DNA of 64,000 nt from a virus (IMGVR_UViG_3300049893_000724:62001-126000); one strand, 5' to 3'; counted from the stretch's first letter, positions 29,215-37,343 are shown. Numbers and translations: made by a program. Notes: generated from the letters alone by a model not told the origin.

Positions 29215-29238
29215 CTCCATACCTCCATACCTCCATAC
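29215..29238 (-). repeat. Three tandem 8-base repeats at a ribosome-binding site
   Basis: Minus strand GTATGGAG three times in a row with no mismatch, ending 5 bases before ATG 29209. Each copy has a GGAG core. Confidence 0.8.
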
Positions 29239-29248
29239 ATTCTACCAA

Positions 29249-29290
29249 TAAAAAAAGGAGGAGTCAACCTGGATTTTGCCAGGAACTCCT
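29249..29290 (-). terminator. Rho-independent terminator
   Basis: Minus-strand double stem AGGAGT/ACTCCT and CCTGG/CCAGG, loop CAAAAT, then a T-run of seven or more; downstream of the 61-aa gene. Confidence 0.85.
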
Positions 29291-29316
29291 CTTGCGCCGA
29301 CGATATTCAAAAGTAT

Positions 29317-29502
29317 TTATTCGCCGCCATTACCTCCACCCCCATTTCCACCATCTCCATCACCATTACCACCAGCACTTGAGCGACTTCTTACGGGAAC
29401 TGCGTATCCTTTTGGAATTCTTTTTGATTTACCTTGCGAATAAACAGTATGTGGAACTGCTCCTTGATATGCAATTTTTTGAAATTCGTCGAAAGATTTC
29501 AT
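29317..29502 (-). CDS. Small protein with capsid-targeting-like N-terminus (61 aa)
   Basis: N-terminus MKSFDEFQKIAYQG resembles T4 capsid-targeting sequences. It is followed by PKGYAVPVRSRSS and a Gly/Asn/Asp-rich tail (GGNGDGDGGNGGGGNGG). A variant late promoter TCTAAATA (29513-29520) precedes it. May be a packaged internal protein; inference. Confidence 0.55.
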   Translation of the reverse strand: MKSFDEFQKIAYQGAVPHTVYSQGKSKRIPKGYAVPVRSRSSAGGNGDGDGGNGGGGNGGE

Positions 29503-29512
29503 TTTTTATTTT

Positions 29513-29520
29513 TATTTAGA
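29513..29520 (-). promoter_or_regulatory. Variant late promoter (TCTAAATA)
   Basis: Late-like octamer 11 bases upstream of ATG 29502. Confidence 0.4.
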
Positions 29521-29950
29521 GATAATCTTTTCGCTTGTGGTGATCAGGAACAATCCTACCAAGAGTAATATTCAGAAGCCCATCCTCAAAATCAACTGAT
29601 CTAACTTCCGTATCATCAGAGAGTGTCCACGCTCTCTTAAAACTCCGTTGAGCCAAACCTTTGTGGAGATAGTTGGACTCCGTTTCTTTATCTTCTTTTT
29701 GACCTTCAACAAAGAGTTTTCCATCTTGCGTGTAGACATAAACCTCCTTCTTTTTAAATCCAGCAAGAGCGAGTTCAAGTCTTGATTCTACATTACTGAC
29801 TTGAACTAAGTTATATGGTGGATAGTTTGTAGTGGTTTCGTGCAGATGGAAAAGACGGTCAAAGTATTCATCCATTCCGATTGAGTTGCGAGTAATCTTC
29901 TCCATTAGGGCAGGAAGATCCGCAGCAGTATAACGTGCAAGGTTAGTCAT
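29516..29950 (-). CDS. hsp20: Small heat-shock protein (Hsp20/IbpA-like)
   Basis: 144 aa. Alpha-crystallin domain: YNLVQVSNVESRLELALAGF, VYTQDGKLFVEGQKE, RSFKRAWTLSDDTEV and FEDGLLNITLGRIVP. Holds unfolding proteins; hsp20 is a common cyanophage gene. Good ribosome site AAAGGAG upstream. The C-terminal I-x-I/V anchor is not obvious. Confidence 0.9.
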   Translation of the reverse strand: MTNLARYTAADLPALMEKITRNSIGMDEYFDRLFHLHETTTNYPPYNLVQVSNVESRLELALAGFKKKEVYVYTQDGKLFVEGQKEDKETESNYLHKGLAQRSFKRAWTLSDDTEVRSVDFEDGLLNITLGRIVPDHHKRKDYL

Positions 29951-30024
29951 TTTAGTAGCTCCTTTAAAAGCGAGTTTGTGTTGTGTGGACCCTTACGGCA
30001 TCCATTACTAATTATAAGAGAAAC

Positions 30025-30056
30025 GAAAAAAAGAGGGGTGTTGATAACCCCCCCCC
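30025..30056 (-). terminator. Terminator with a ten-G tract
   Basis: Minus-strand G10 run, then TTATCAAC, ACCCC, TCTTTTTTT. GGGG pairs with CCCC after the loop. The homopolymer (30048-30057) directly follows the 115-aa gene. Confidence 0.65.
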
Positions 30057-30058
30057 CT

Positions 30059-30406
30059 TCAAGCAACACGCTCAACATAGTAACCGTATTGTTTAGTGTC
30101 TTCTCGATAAGCTTTTGAGGTTTTCCATAAACGACCACCAACCTTATCACTACTCGGAACATTTGGACGACCAAGACCATCTTCCCAATCTTTTGGCGAA
30201 ACTGTTTTCCAAAACCAATCCCCAATTTCATAACTAGGGTCTCTCCAAGGATAGGAAAATCCACGACCCGAATAGTTACGTGCCTTTATCACAACATATG
30301 GACGTTGTTTTTTAGTGCCTCGTGAAAAAAGGGGAACCTCATGAGATGTTGATTCAAGTTTCATGGTTTCAATGTTAAACGTTCTGTCTAGTTGATTAAA
30401 AGTCAT
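30059..30406 (-). CDS. Hypothetical protein (115 aa)
   Basis: Aromatic and Arg/Lys-rich: RPYVVIKARNYSGRGFSYPW, DPSYEIGDWFWKTVSPKDWE. It lies after regA and before hsp20, with a near-consensus sigma-70 promoter (30440-30468) that would make it early. No motif recognised. Confidence 0.6.
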   Translation of the reverse strand: MTFNQLDRTFNIETMKLESTSHEVPLFSRGTKKQRPYVVIKARNYSGRGFSYPWRDPSYEIGDWFWKTVSPKDWEDGLGRPNVPSSDKVGGRLWKTSKAYREDTKQYGYYVERVA

Positions 30407-30439
30407 AATGTACTTGTATTGTCATTTAGTGTCCGTGTT

Positions 30440-30468
30440 ATTGTACCAATAAAAAAGACCCCTGTCAA
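30440..30468 (-). promoter_or_regulatory. Sigma-70 promoter whose -35 is the terminator loop
   Basis: Minus strand TTGACA, 17 bases, TACAAT. The six -35 bases are exactly the loop of the terminator at 30451-30477. Confidence 0.75.
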
Positions 30469-30477
30469 GGGGTCTTT
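30451..30477 (-). terminator. Rho-independent terminator after regA
   Basis: Minus-strand stem AAAGACCCC/GGGGTCTTT (9 bp), loop TTGACA, then TTTAT. Confidence 0.85.
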
Positions 30478-30524
30478 GGGTGTTCCGACTTTTGTAGAGT
30501 GCCGCACGAATGGCACAAGACTAT

Positions 30525-30962
30525 TTATTCTGCCTCAGCAGTTTTTCCTTTCTTACCAATATTATACTTCTGTTCCAAAATCCAATCGCCCTTGTCCTTA
30601 TATGCAAGAACTTTGATTTGGTTCAGAGGTGCAATGTCGTTTACACTGTCAGGTTTTACAACCGTGATTAGTCCCCAATCAGCAAGAAGACGGACAATGC
30701 GATTGCGGCGTTGAACGTCATTCACAGTCAGGTTAGCGTGCTTACCATCCAGGGCAAACAGTTCCTTAAAGTGAACGATGTAATATCTACCTTGCTTATG
30801 AAGAATGTGGCAAGATTGATAGAGTTTTTTCTCCTTACGCGATGCAACTCCGATACGGGTCAGGGTTTCACGAACTTTAAGGAAATCATCGGGTTCATTG
30901 AGAATGACCTCGACCATTTGGTCTTGAGCCCATTCTACTGTAGGTTCTACCGTGGTAGTCAT
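30525..30962 (-). CDS. regA: Translational repressor RegA
   Basis: 145 aa. DDFLKVRETLTRIGVASRKE, KLYQSCHILHKQGRYYIVHF and RNRIVRLLADWGLI are very close to T4 RegA, an RNA-binding repressor of early-gene start sites. There is a 15-residue N-terminal extension relative to T4. Start overlaps the gp62 stop. In T4 it also represses its own operon (44, 62, 45), as the order here suggests. Confidence 0.95.
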   Translation of the reverse strand: MTTTVEPTVEWAQDQMVEVILNEPDDFLKVRETLTRIGVASRKEKKLYQSCHILHKQGRYYIVHFKELFALDGKHANLTVNDVQRRNRIVRLLADWGLITVVKPDSVNDIAPLNQIKVLAYKDKGDWILEQKYNIGKKGKTAEAE

Positions 30963-31327
30963 TTGGATCCTCCAATATCAAGTCGTTGTTTAATAAAGTT
31001 AAGTTGTTCTTTTGTCAGGATTTTCAGTGCTTGGGATGCCTTCTCATTACTATAACCATAGTATGATTTAACACATTCTAAGTCTGTAACCTTATCCTTT
31101 CGGAGCCAGGGAGAAAATCTCTTCTTTTTCCTTAGACTATTTAGATAAAACGAATATTGCATATCTTTGTCAAGTTGATGATGCATATTCATTTCGTTTG
31201 CATACATTAAACAATCAATATGCCCAGACAAACAACGATTTACAATATATGGAGGATAAGACTTAATATCCTCTGCCAAATCTTCTTTTGTAAAATTAAT
31301 TGAGTTTAACCAGTCTTTGAGTTCCAT
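30959..31327 (-). CDS. gp62: Clamp-loader small subunit (T4 gp62-like)
   Basis: 122 aa. Position between gp44 and regA and the pattern YPPYIVNRCLSGHIDCLMYA, MHHQLDKDMQYSFYLNSLRK fit gp62, which joins four gp44 subunits to load gp45. Shorter than T4 gp62 (187 aa), as in cyanophages. The ATG abuts the stop of the DUF4338 gene. Confidence 0.88.
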   Translation of the reverse strand: MELKDWLNSINFTKEDLAEDIKSYPPYIVNRCLSGHIDCLMYANEMNMHHQLDKDMQYSFYLNSLRKKKRFSPWLRKDKVTDLECVKSYYGYSNEKASQALKILTKEQLNFIKQRLDIGGSK

Positions 31328-32442
31328 TATCGAATAATTTGAATGTCATCATTATCTGTCCAGAGTTCGACCTTTGTCCTGAACCTATTTTCCTCTTTTA
31401 GTTTTTCATATCTCTTCGATGCCTTCTTTTTCCACCAAGAAATAATATTTTCTAAGTAATACTTATCCCAGTTTGGACCACGAAGAAGTTCAGTTTGTTC
31501 TCCAAGAATAACCTCACGAACATTTGAATATCCATACTCACAGATATAAAATCTTTTCTTTTGAGTGAGAGCAAAAGCAGCATTAATCACTTCATTGAAT
31601 GTAGAAAGTTTTTCTTTATCTTGAAGTGAATTACGGATGATGGAAATCATTTTAGTCTGACGCTTCATCTTTTTAGATGATGCTTTGTTGTCAGTAAGAG
31701 GAGTATTGTTATTGAGTAAAGTAAACCTATCGTGAAGTTTGTGAAATGCCTCATCGTGAAGCAAAGGGAGAAACTTACTTTCAGTCAGTCCCTTGTACCT
31801 CATAAAAGGTTTAAGACCATCATACTGAGATGCATCTGTAGTAGAACCATAGAGAGATGTGGTTTCAAACAAAGCAATATCTTTTTCAAATACTTTGTTT
31901 AGAGTTTCCCTTGCATAATGAGAACAACAGAAAAGAGCAAGAAGTTTACCGCCAAGATAATTATATCCAAACGGTTGAGAAGGAACAATCACAAAACCCA
32001 TCGCTGCATGGCGATTAAAAATAGAAAGGTCTGGTGCTTTTCCCAACCATTCATTTCTTGGTTTTGAATTGATAGTAGGTGAACCAAAACGAATAAATCC
32101 AAGAACTTTTTTTGTGTTCTTTTCAAATATCATCCAACGAAGTTCTCTACCAGGAATGTTCTCTTCATTATTATGCGAAGAAACTACCTTAAGAAGAGTA
32201 TTGTAATGTTCTTGAGGAAGTGCCTGCTGAAAACGATCTCCAATGAATTTAATATCAAACTCCATATCTTCAGGATGAATATCCTCATTGAAGAACTCAT
32301 CATGAAGAGGTGCTAAAGTATTAGTTCCTTTGATAACTTCCTTCTTTACAAAACGCAAGTAGTCTTCAATATTTCCCATTTGGGAAAAATACTTGATGAA
32401 TTCATCAGCAGCCCACTGAGCATCCTGTTCAGAAACGATCAT
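31327..32442 (-). CDS. DUF4338-like protein inserted between gp44 and gp62 (371 aa)
   Basis: Middle region ELRWMIFEKNTKKVLGFIRF, then NEWLGKAPDLSIFNRHAAMG, FVIVPSQPFGYNYLGGKLLAL and LFETTSLYG. This is the order of blocks in the DUF4338 family (which includes DruA of the Druantia defence system): an LRWMI strand, G-x-I-x-F-S, RD/NEWLG, N-rich, FVIVP, LGGKLL, and ET. N-terminal about 95 residues are helical and unassigned. It overlaps both clamp-loader genes by 1-4 bases, so it is locked into the operon. Role unknown; family moderately sure. Confidence 0.65.
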   Translation of the reverse strand: MIVSEQDAQWAADEFIKYFSQMGNIEDYLRFVKKEVIKGTNTLAPLHDEFFNEDIHPEDMEFDIKFIGDRFQQALPQEHYNTLLKVVSSHNNEENIPGRELRWMIFEKNTKKVLGFIRFGSPTINSKPRNEWLGKAPDLSIFNRHAAMGFVIVPSQPFGYNYLGGKLLALFCCSHYARETLNKVFEKDIALFETTSLYGSTTDASQYDGLKPFMRYKGLTESKFLPLLHDEAFHKLHDRFTLLNNNTPLTDNKASSKKMKRQTKMISIIRNSLQDKEKLSTFNEVINAAFALTQKKRFYICEYGYSNVREVILGEQTELLRGPNWDKYYLENIISWWKKKASKRYEKLKEENRFRTKVELWTDNDDIQIIR

Positions 32443-33386
32443 TTGAACTCACACTCCACCATAATTTCTGTTAGGGCAGCAAGAAGATTTATTTCTTGGT
32501 CAGCAACGAACGCACATTGGTATTGATACTTAGCAATAATAAGAACGGCAGCAGGAATAGACTGGGGTGAAAGATTATCAAAAGCGGCGTCATAAACCCT
32601 GCGAAGTAGATTGCTAGCGTCGTTGTCCAGGTTCCCGACCACCCACTTTCGGACCTCAGTAAAGTTTTTATCTTTGAGATACTTGATAAGATCATTTGTT
32701 TTTACATCAGAAAAAGAAGCAAGAATACCAGAATTAATTTCGCCACCCGAAGAATAACGTTGGCACTCATTAAGAACTCGCCTCCAATCGGGGAAGTGTT
32801 TATTAATCAGTTCAAGGAGAACTTTGTTGTCAAACTTGACATTTTCCTTTTGAAGGATGTCTTGAAGGCGTCCATAAAATCCAGCAGCAAGTTGTGCCTT
32901 TTCTTTTCCCCTGATACTAAAGTCAACGACTGCACAACGGGAATGAAGGGGTTCAATGATTTTGTTTTTGTAGTTGCAGGTGAAGATAAATCGGCAGTTG
33001 TTAGCAAACTCCTCAATAGACGCCCGTAGGAGGAGTTGAACGTCGTTGGTTGTGTTATCTGCCTCATCAATGAGGATGACTTTGTGTTTAGCAGTTGACG
33101 AAAGTGATACGGTCGAAGCGAAGTTTTTCGCATTGTTTCTGACAGTATCAAGGAATCGACCCTCATCGGATCCATTGATGACATAAACATCGACTCCTAG
33201 TTCATTACAAAGTGCTTTAGCGACTGTAGTCTTACCACATCCAGCAGGACCAGCAAGAAGAAGATTTGGCACTTCTCCCTTATCTAGAAAATTTTTAAAA
33301 GTTTGTTTAGTTGCATCTGGAAGAATACAATCCTCAATAGTTTTGGGTCGATATTTCTCAACCCACAAAAATTCATCACGACTCAT
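32439..33386 (-). CDS. gp44: Clamp-loader ATPase (T4 gp44-like)
   Basis: 315 aa from ATG 33386. AAA+ ATPase: Walker A GPAGCGKT (46-53), Walker B VILIDEAD, sensor FIFTCNYKNKI, and the SRC arginine-finger motif (LHSRCAVV). Loads the gp45 clamp on primed DNA. The frame upstream of the ATG is non-coding overlap with the 40-aa gene. Confidence 0.95.
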   Translation of the reverse strand: MSRDEFLWVEKYRPKTIEDCILPDATKQTFKNFLDKGEVPNLLLAGPAGCGKTTVAKALCNELGVDVYVINGSDEGRFLDTVRNNAKNFASTVSLSSTAKHKVILIDEADNTTNDVQLLLRASIEEFANNCRFIFTCNYKNKIIEPLHSRCAVVDFSIRGKEKAQLAAGFYGRLQDILQKENVKFDNKVLLELINKHFPDWRRVLNECQRYSSGGEINSGILASFSDVKTNDLIKYLKDKNFTEVRKWVVGNLDNDASNLLRRVYDAAFDNLSPQSIPAAVLIIAKYQYQCAFVADQEINLLAALTEIMVECEFK

Positions 33387-33388
33387 AA

Positions 33389-33511
33389 TTAAATCCAATC
33401 TGGTTTTTTTAAATAAGAACTTGGGACAATTTCCAACCATTCTTTTCCATCAAAAATATACAACTTATGTGTATATTTGTGCAGGAAAACATCACCTTTT
33501 TGATATTTCAT
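33389..33511 (-). CDS. Small protein between gp44 and the 170-aa gene (40 aa)
   Basis: MKYQKGDVFLHKYTHKLYIF then DGKEWLEIVPSSYLKK. Starts in ATGA with the stop of the 170-aa gene and ends 2 bases before gp44. SH3-like beta pattern, function unknown. Confidence 0.6.
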   Translation of the reverse strand: MKYQKGDVFLHKYTHKLYIFDGKEWLEIVPSSYLKKPDWI

Positions 33512-34020
33512 ACCCATTCAGGTTTACGTTCTGGCATACGAAGATAATTATCCTTCACCCAAGGTTTTGAAGCAATGTACCTTTTATATGCAGTAAAGGT
33601 ATCAATACTATCGTCAAATTTCCATTCCTCAGGCATAGCACGAGCAAATGGAGTCACTTCTGTTATCTTGCCTTTGGGGAACAGATAATAAGCATCTACA
33701 AGAGTCTTGTAGCAGGAGTGAGTCTTATTATATCGCAATGCATACTCATCACACAAGTTCATACCCCACTTAATCAACCAATAGGCATTGTGGATATTAT
33801 CCAGTGCCCATTTGGTACAGGGATGATTACGAAACGCACCCTTTTCAGTTCTGTAGGGAGTGCCATCAGTTTTAGGTAGAGTGCCGTAGTTATGACCCCA
33901 TTTTTCAGATGCCACAATGGAAAGCATTTGGCAGCATTCCAGGGGCATCTTGACGATGTGTTTGTCGGGAAGACAGACGGCACTTTCTGCAGGCCAAGGT
34001 GATGTTACGAAGATGTTCAT
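33508..34020 (-). CDS. Conserved phage protein, possibly pyrimidine-dimer-glycosylase-related (170 aa)
   Basis: MNIFVTSPWPAESAVCLPDK then HIVKMPLECCQMLS is the start of a phage family often annotated as pyrimidine dimer DNA glycosylase or left as hypothetical. Conserved-looking HPCTKWALDNIHNAYWL follows. I cannot confirm catalytic residues, so the repair role is uncertain. Located between gp45 and gp44; overlaps both neighbours by 4 bases. Confidence 0.6.
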   Translation of the reverse strand: MNIFVTSPWPAESAVCLPDKHIVKMPLECCQMLSIVASEKWGHNYGTLPKTDGTPYRTEKGAFRNHPCTKWALDNIHNAYWLIKWGMNLCDEYALRYNKTHSCYKTLVDAYYLFPKGKITEVTPFARAMPEEWKFDDSIDTFTAYKRYIASKPWVKDNYLRMPERKPEWV

Positions 34021-34682
34021 CCAAAAGTAGAATCAGGTTCCAGAGCAATATAATAGCACAGGTCGTGGTTCTTACTGGTAAAACGTGACAGAAGTTTTTG
34101 AGAAACAACAACCTCATAAGTTCCAGGAAGAACTTTAATATTCTCAACTTTGAAGTTGAAAACAAACTCAGAGTCAGTTTCACCAACAACAATTGCAAAA
34201 TCATTAGAGGTATCGTTCTTCTTATCACGAACCACCAGTTTCACTACACCACCTTCACCAACCGCAGAGATGTCAGGAAGTTGATACACCGCTGCTGCTT
34301 TCAGGAGTTTATCCAGTTGCTCAGTGCTCAGTTCAAAACACACATCCTCACTAGGAAGATTGATTGCTTTGTCGGGAGGAGTGATGATAACAGTAGGGTC
34401 TGCAAAGAAATACTTAGAGCGCATTTTACCTTCGCGGATAACTACATATCCATCGTTGACAAAATCAAGTTCAGGGCTTTGATGTAGACCAAGACCATTC
34501 AGGAACTGATTAAGATCGTAAATACCAAAGTCTTTAGGAAACTCTTCGGTGATTGTTGCTTCAGCAAGAATGTTCTTCATCACACTAATAGTGCGAAGTT
34601 TGTTTCCTTCTTTGAAAAGAATAGATTGATTAATTGAAGAGAAGTTTTTGAGGACAGAGAGAGTTTTATCAGAAAATTTCAT
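34017..34682 (-). CDS. gp45: Sliding clamp (T4 gp45-like)
   Basis: 221 aa from ATG 34682. VLKNFSSINQSILFKEGN near the start, FGIYDLNQFLNGLGL, and the C-terminal PGTYEVVVSQKLLSRF and YYIALEPDSTFG parallel T4 gp45. Holds gp43 on DNA and activates late transcription with gp55. Confidence 0.93.
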   Translation of the reverse strand: MKFSDKTLSVLKNFSSINQSILFKEGNKLRTISVMKNILAEATITEEFPKDFGIYDLNQFLNGLGLHQSPELDFVNDGYVVIREGKMRSKYFFADPTVIITPPDKAINLPSEDVCFELSTEQLDKLLKAAAVYQLPDISAVGEGGVVKLVVRDKKNDTSNDFAIVVGETDSEFVFNFKVENIKVLPGTYEVVVSQKLLSRFTSKNHDLCYYIALEPDSTFG

Positions 34683-34684
34683 AA

Positions 34685-35281
34685 TCAATAAGGATAGTTG
34701 TTAGAGTTGTTCTTGTGAAGTCCAGCAAAGTGATAGAGAAGAACGCAATAGTGAATTGCTTTCAGAATATCCATCTTGGATTTACCATTCTTCTTACCAA
34801 AGCGAGAGAGATACTTGATAGCATTTGAGCGAGTAAATGCTTCAGCATCACCAATACTCTCAATCAAATCAAGAGTTTGGGTTTTGGATTGTTCAGAAGT
34901 GTAATGAGAATGATAGGTGCTGGAAAGATACTGCTCTACTTCTTTCAGAGTTTTATCTTCTTCATATTTCCAGAAACCATTTTTGTTTGTATCTTCAGGC
35001 ACAGTCAAATTAAATGTAGAGGAGGGATTGAGAGAAATATGGTCATTTCCAAGACCACCAGGAAGACGAGATCCAGAAAAAACAATCTGATCCGAAGATA
35101 CATAAGGATTTCCAGTCAGACTAATACCATCATCTTCCCAAAAATCTTGAGCAGCAACAGGAGCTCCAAGATTAAGAACATCAGTATTTTTTGTATCGTA
35201 GAGGGTTTCAAAATTTTCTTTGTTTATACTCTCACCGAAAGTATAAACACCTGGTTTTTGGTCAGTCATAATAAAGGTCAT
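34685..35281 (-). CDS. DUF3310-domain protein (198 aa)
   Basis: C-terminal half YHSHYTSEQSKTQTLDLIES, FTRSNAIKYLSRFGKKNGKS and DILKAIHYCVLLYHF is the DUF3310 signature (nucleotide-kinase-associated phage domain). N-terminal half is unassigned. ATG 35269 is an alternative start. Upstream of gp45; role unknown. Confidence 0.7.
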   Translation of the reverse strand: MTFIMTDQKPGVYTFGESINKENFETLYDTKNTDVLNLGAPVAAQDFWEDDGISLTGNPYVSSDQIVFSGSRLPGGLGNDHISLNPSSTFNLTVPEDTNKNGFWKYEEDKTLKEVEQYLSSTYHSHYTSEQSKTQTLDLIESIGDAEAFTRSNAIKYLSRFGKKNGKSKMDILKAIHYCVLLYHFAGLHKNNSNNYPY

Positions 35282-35296
35282 AAACTACCTGTAAGT

Positions 35297-35325
35297 ATTG
35301 TATCAGAAAACTTCCTCAGAAGCAA
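35297..35325 (-). promoter_or_regulatory. Weak sigma-70-like promoter before the DUF3310 gene
   Basis: Minus strand TTGCTT, 17 bases, TACAAT, in the end of the AAA gene. Would start the gp45 region. Confidence 0.35.
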
Positions 35326-36436
35326 ATGCGGCGCGAACTTGAGCTTCAGAGGTCACGGAAGGCATCTGGAAATCAGCATCCACTTTGTCATACAGTTCCA
35401 GGAAGGATTGCTTGGTTTCGTCATCAAAGCGGTTCACACACACTTGAATTGCCTTTGCCTTATCTTGGAAGATGCTGTAAGCACGGATGATGTGAACCAG
35501 GCGGCGGGTGCTGATGATTTCCTCAATACCACCGTCATAGAAGGTCTTGCGGATGATGTCTGCCCAGTCCACCAGGCGCTTGCAGAAGTCACGGTCTTCC
35601 ACACCCAGGTCCAGAGCGATGCCTTCCAGAATTCGTTGCTCAACAGCAGGAGCGGGATAGGACTGCTCAAAAGTCACAGGGAAACGCTCTAGGAATGCTT
35701 CGTTGAGAACGTTGGTGCCGATGAAGCGACCGTCATCAGAACCCTTACCCTTGGTGTTTGCAGTGGCAACCACATTAAAACCAGCGGCAGGTTTTACGAA
35801 GCGACCAATCTTCTTCAGGAACACACCCTTACCTTCCAGAATGGACTGGAGACACAGAATCTTATTAGAGGCAAGGTCAATCTCATCCAGCAGCAGCACG
35901 GCGCCACGCTCAAGTGCTTCCACAACAGGACCATTGTGCCAAACAGTTTCCCCATTCACCAGGCGGAAACCACCAATCAGGTCATCCTCATCAGTTTCAA
36001 TCGTGATGTTCACACGAATGAGTTCACGCTTAAGTTGAGCACACGCTTGCTCCACCGAGAACGTTTTACCATTACCCGAAAGACCCGTGATGAACGCAGG
36101 GTAAAAGATACGGGACTGAATAATTTTTTTAATATCACCAAAGTTACCAAACTTGACGAAGGTATCATCTTTATCGGGAATGAGGTTTTGTTCGGTAGGA
36201 GGAATCACAGCAGGTGCTTGGAAAGTACGTTCGATTTCTTCAACCTTCTGTTGAGTAACTTCAAGATTCCAACGACCCCGACCAACTTTAAACTGCTCCA
36301 AACGTTTTGTAACAGTAGGATAAGAAATATCTTTAGAAGCACAATAACCGCGAACATCTGCAGCGGTAAATTCCTTACCAAATGTATTCTTCAGATCGTC
36401 AATGATTTGATCGTCGGTCATTTGAATGCGAGACAT
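35303..36436 (-). CDS. cobS: MoxR/CobS-like AAA+ ATPase (377 aa)
   Basis: N-terminal winged-helix-like part (VTKRLEQFKVGRGRWNL), then Walker A GLSGNGKT (118-125), GAVLLLDEIDLAS (Walker B) and VVATANTKGKGSDDGRFIG (sensor). Cyanophage versions are called CobS by similarity to the cobaltochelatase ATPase, but MoxR-type remodelling is more likely. The VWA partner is at 37367-39550. ATG 36436 chosen over an upstream ATG 7 codons earlier. Confidence 0.85.
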   Translation of the reverse strand: MSRIQMTDDQIIDDLKNTFGKEFTAADVRGYCASKDISYPTVTKRLEQFKVGRGRWNLEVTQQKVEEIERTFQAPAVIPPTEQNLIPDKDDTFVKFGNFGDIKKIIQSRIFYPAFITGLSGNGKTFSVEQACAQLKRELIRVNITIETDEDDLIGGFRLVNGETVWHNGPVVEALERGAVLLLDEIDLASNKILCLQSILEGKGVFLKKIGRFVKPAAGFNVVATANTKGKGSDDGRFIGTNVLNEAFLERFPVTFEQSYPAPAVEQRILEGIALDLGVEDRDFCKRLVDWADIIRKTFYDGGIEEIISTRRLVHIIRAYSIFQDKAKAIQVCVNRFDDETKQSFLELYDKVDADFQMPSVTSEAQVRAAFASEEVF

Positions 36437-36470
36437 AATCAGAGTGGTTTGTTTCAACTGAAGTCATTAT

Positions 36471-36498
36471 AAAACAAAAAAGGGGTCTCTGGGACCCC
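36471..36498 (-). terminator. Rho-independent terminator
   Basis: Minus-strand stem GGGGTC/GACCCC, loop CCAGA, then TTTTTTGTTTT; followed by a TATAAT box without a clear -35. Confidence 0.85.
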
Positions 36499-36504
36499 GA
36501 GTGG

Positions 36505-36690
36505 TCAGTTAGCAAACTGGTTCTTAAGTTTTTGAAGGTGCTCTTGACTTCCAATACAACCTTTATAACCAGGATAGTATTTTTCTACTACAGAGTTAAT
36601 TCCCATAGCAGTAATGGCACTATCACACTTTACCCAAACTTCTTTGGTGTCATACTTTACAACGTGCTCAAATGGAAATTTAGTTTTCAA
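36505..36690 (-). CDS. Hypothetical protein (61 aa)
   Basis: KFPFEHVVKYDTKEVWVKCD then GINSVVEKYYPGYKGCIGS. Small alpha/beta protein, overlaps the 218-aa gene by 4 bases. Function unknown. Confidence 0.6.
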   Translation of the reverse strand: MKTKFPFEHVVKYDTKEVWVKCDSAITAMGINSVVEKYYPGYKGCIGSQEHLQKLKNQFAN

Positions 36691-37343
36691 TTTAATTCTC
36701 CAAGTGCCTTTGCCTTACGAACTTTATTAGGTCTTAATTTACCACCTGGATAGTTTCTTTCATCATTACCTTCAAAATCAGGATCTACATTAGCACGATG
36801 TCTTGCTGCTCTATCTGGAGAATATCTATCAGTATGAATATCCTTTCTGCGATTGGGAGCAATCTTATCTGCTGCTCTCTTTTCTTTTTGCTTGAGGGCA
36901 CTACGCTTCTTCTTATAATCTTTAAGAGTCATACCCTCTTCAATTTCAACTTCTTCTTTTCTTGTTCTTTCTGCTTGTTTGCGCTTAGCATATTGCATAT
37001 AAGTTTCACCTGGTTTTAGTCTATTACTATAATCGGGTTTTGTTTGTGCTGAGGTGCTTTGTCCTTTATCTTCACGGGCTCTCATCTGAGGTCCTTTGCC
37101 AGGAAGTTTCTTATCTTGCTCTGGATCTGGATGCCACCAATCACCAGCTTCATTTACAGATTTTTTCTTCGCTTTTTCTTTCTCCAACCAACCACCCTGC
37201 ATTACTCCTGATAAAGGAATTTTTACAGTTGGTTTATCATCAGGATGACCACCATAATCTCTACCTCTGTAATCTGTTCCACGATGGGGACGACCCGTGG
37301 AACGATCATAGGCTTCAAGTGCGAATTGTTGGTAGGTCTTCAT
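36687..37343 (-). CDS. Internal head protein with capsid-targeting N-terminus (218 aa)
   Basis: N-terminus MKTYQQFALEAYDRS is nearly the T4 capsid-targeting sequence of internal proteins (MKTYQEFIAEA), with a Glu-Ala at the cleavage point. The rest is highly charged and disordered, rich in Arg, Lys and Asp (HRGTDYRGRDYGGHPDDKP, SALKQKEKRAADKIAPNRRK). Late promoter CATAAATA at 37364-37371. Expected to be packed in the head, cut by gp21 and perhaps injected with DNA; inferred from T4. Confidence 0.7.
   Translation of the reverse strand: MKTYQQFALEAYDRSTGRPHRGTDYRGRDYGGHPDDKPTVKIPLSGVMQGGWLEKEKAKKKSVNEAGDWWHPDPEQDKKLPGKGPQMRAREDKGQSTSAQTKPDYSNRLKPGETYMQYAKRKQAERTRKEEVEIEEGMTLKDYKKKRSALKQKEKRAADKIAPNRRKDIHTDRYSPDRAARHRANVDPDFEGNDERNYPGGKLRPNKVRKAKALGELN

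Noticed and set aside
29314-29321. AATAAATA as late promoter of the 28826-29209 gene
   Set aside because: A strong terminator (29249-29290) lies between it and that gene, so it is listed only as a stop-codon overlap case.
34877-35692. Long plus-strand ORF (271 codons)
   Set aside because: It spans the boundary of two well-supported minus-strand genes and has no recognisable motif or ribosome site.
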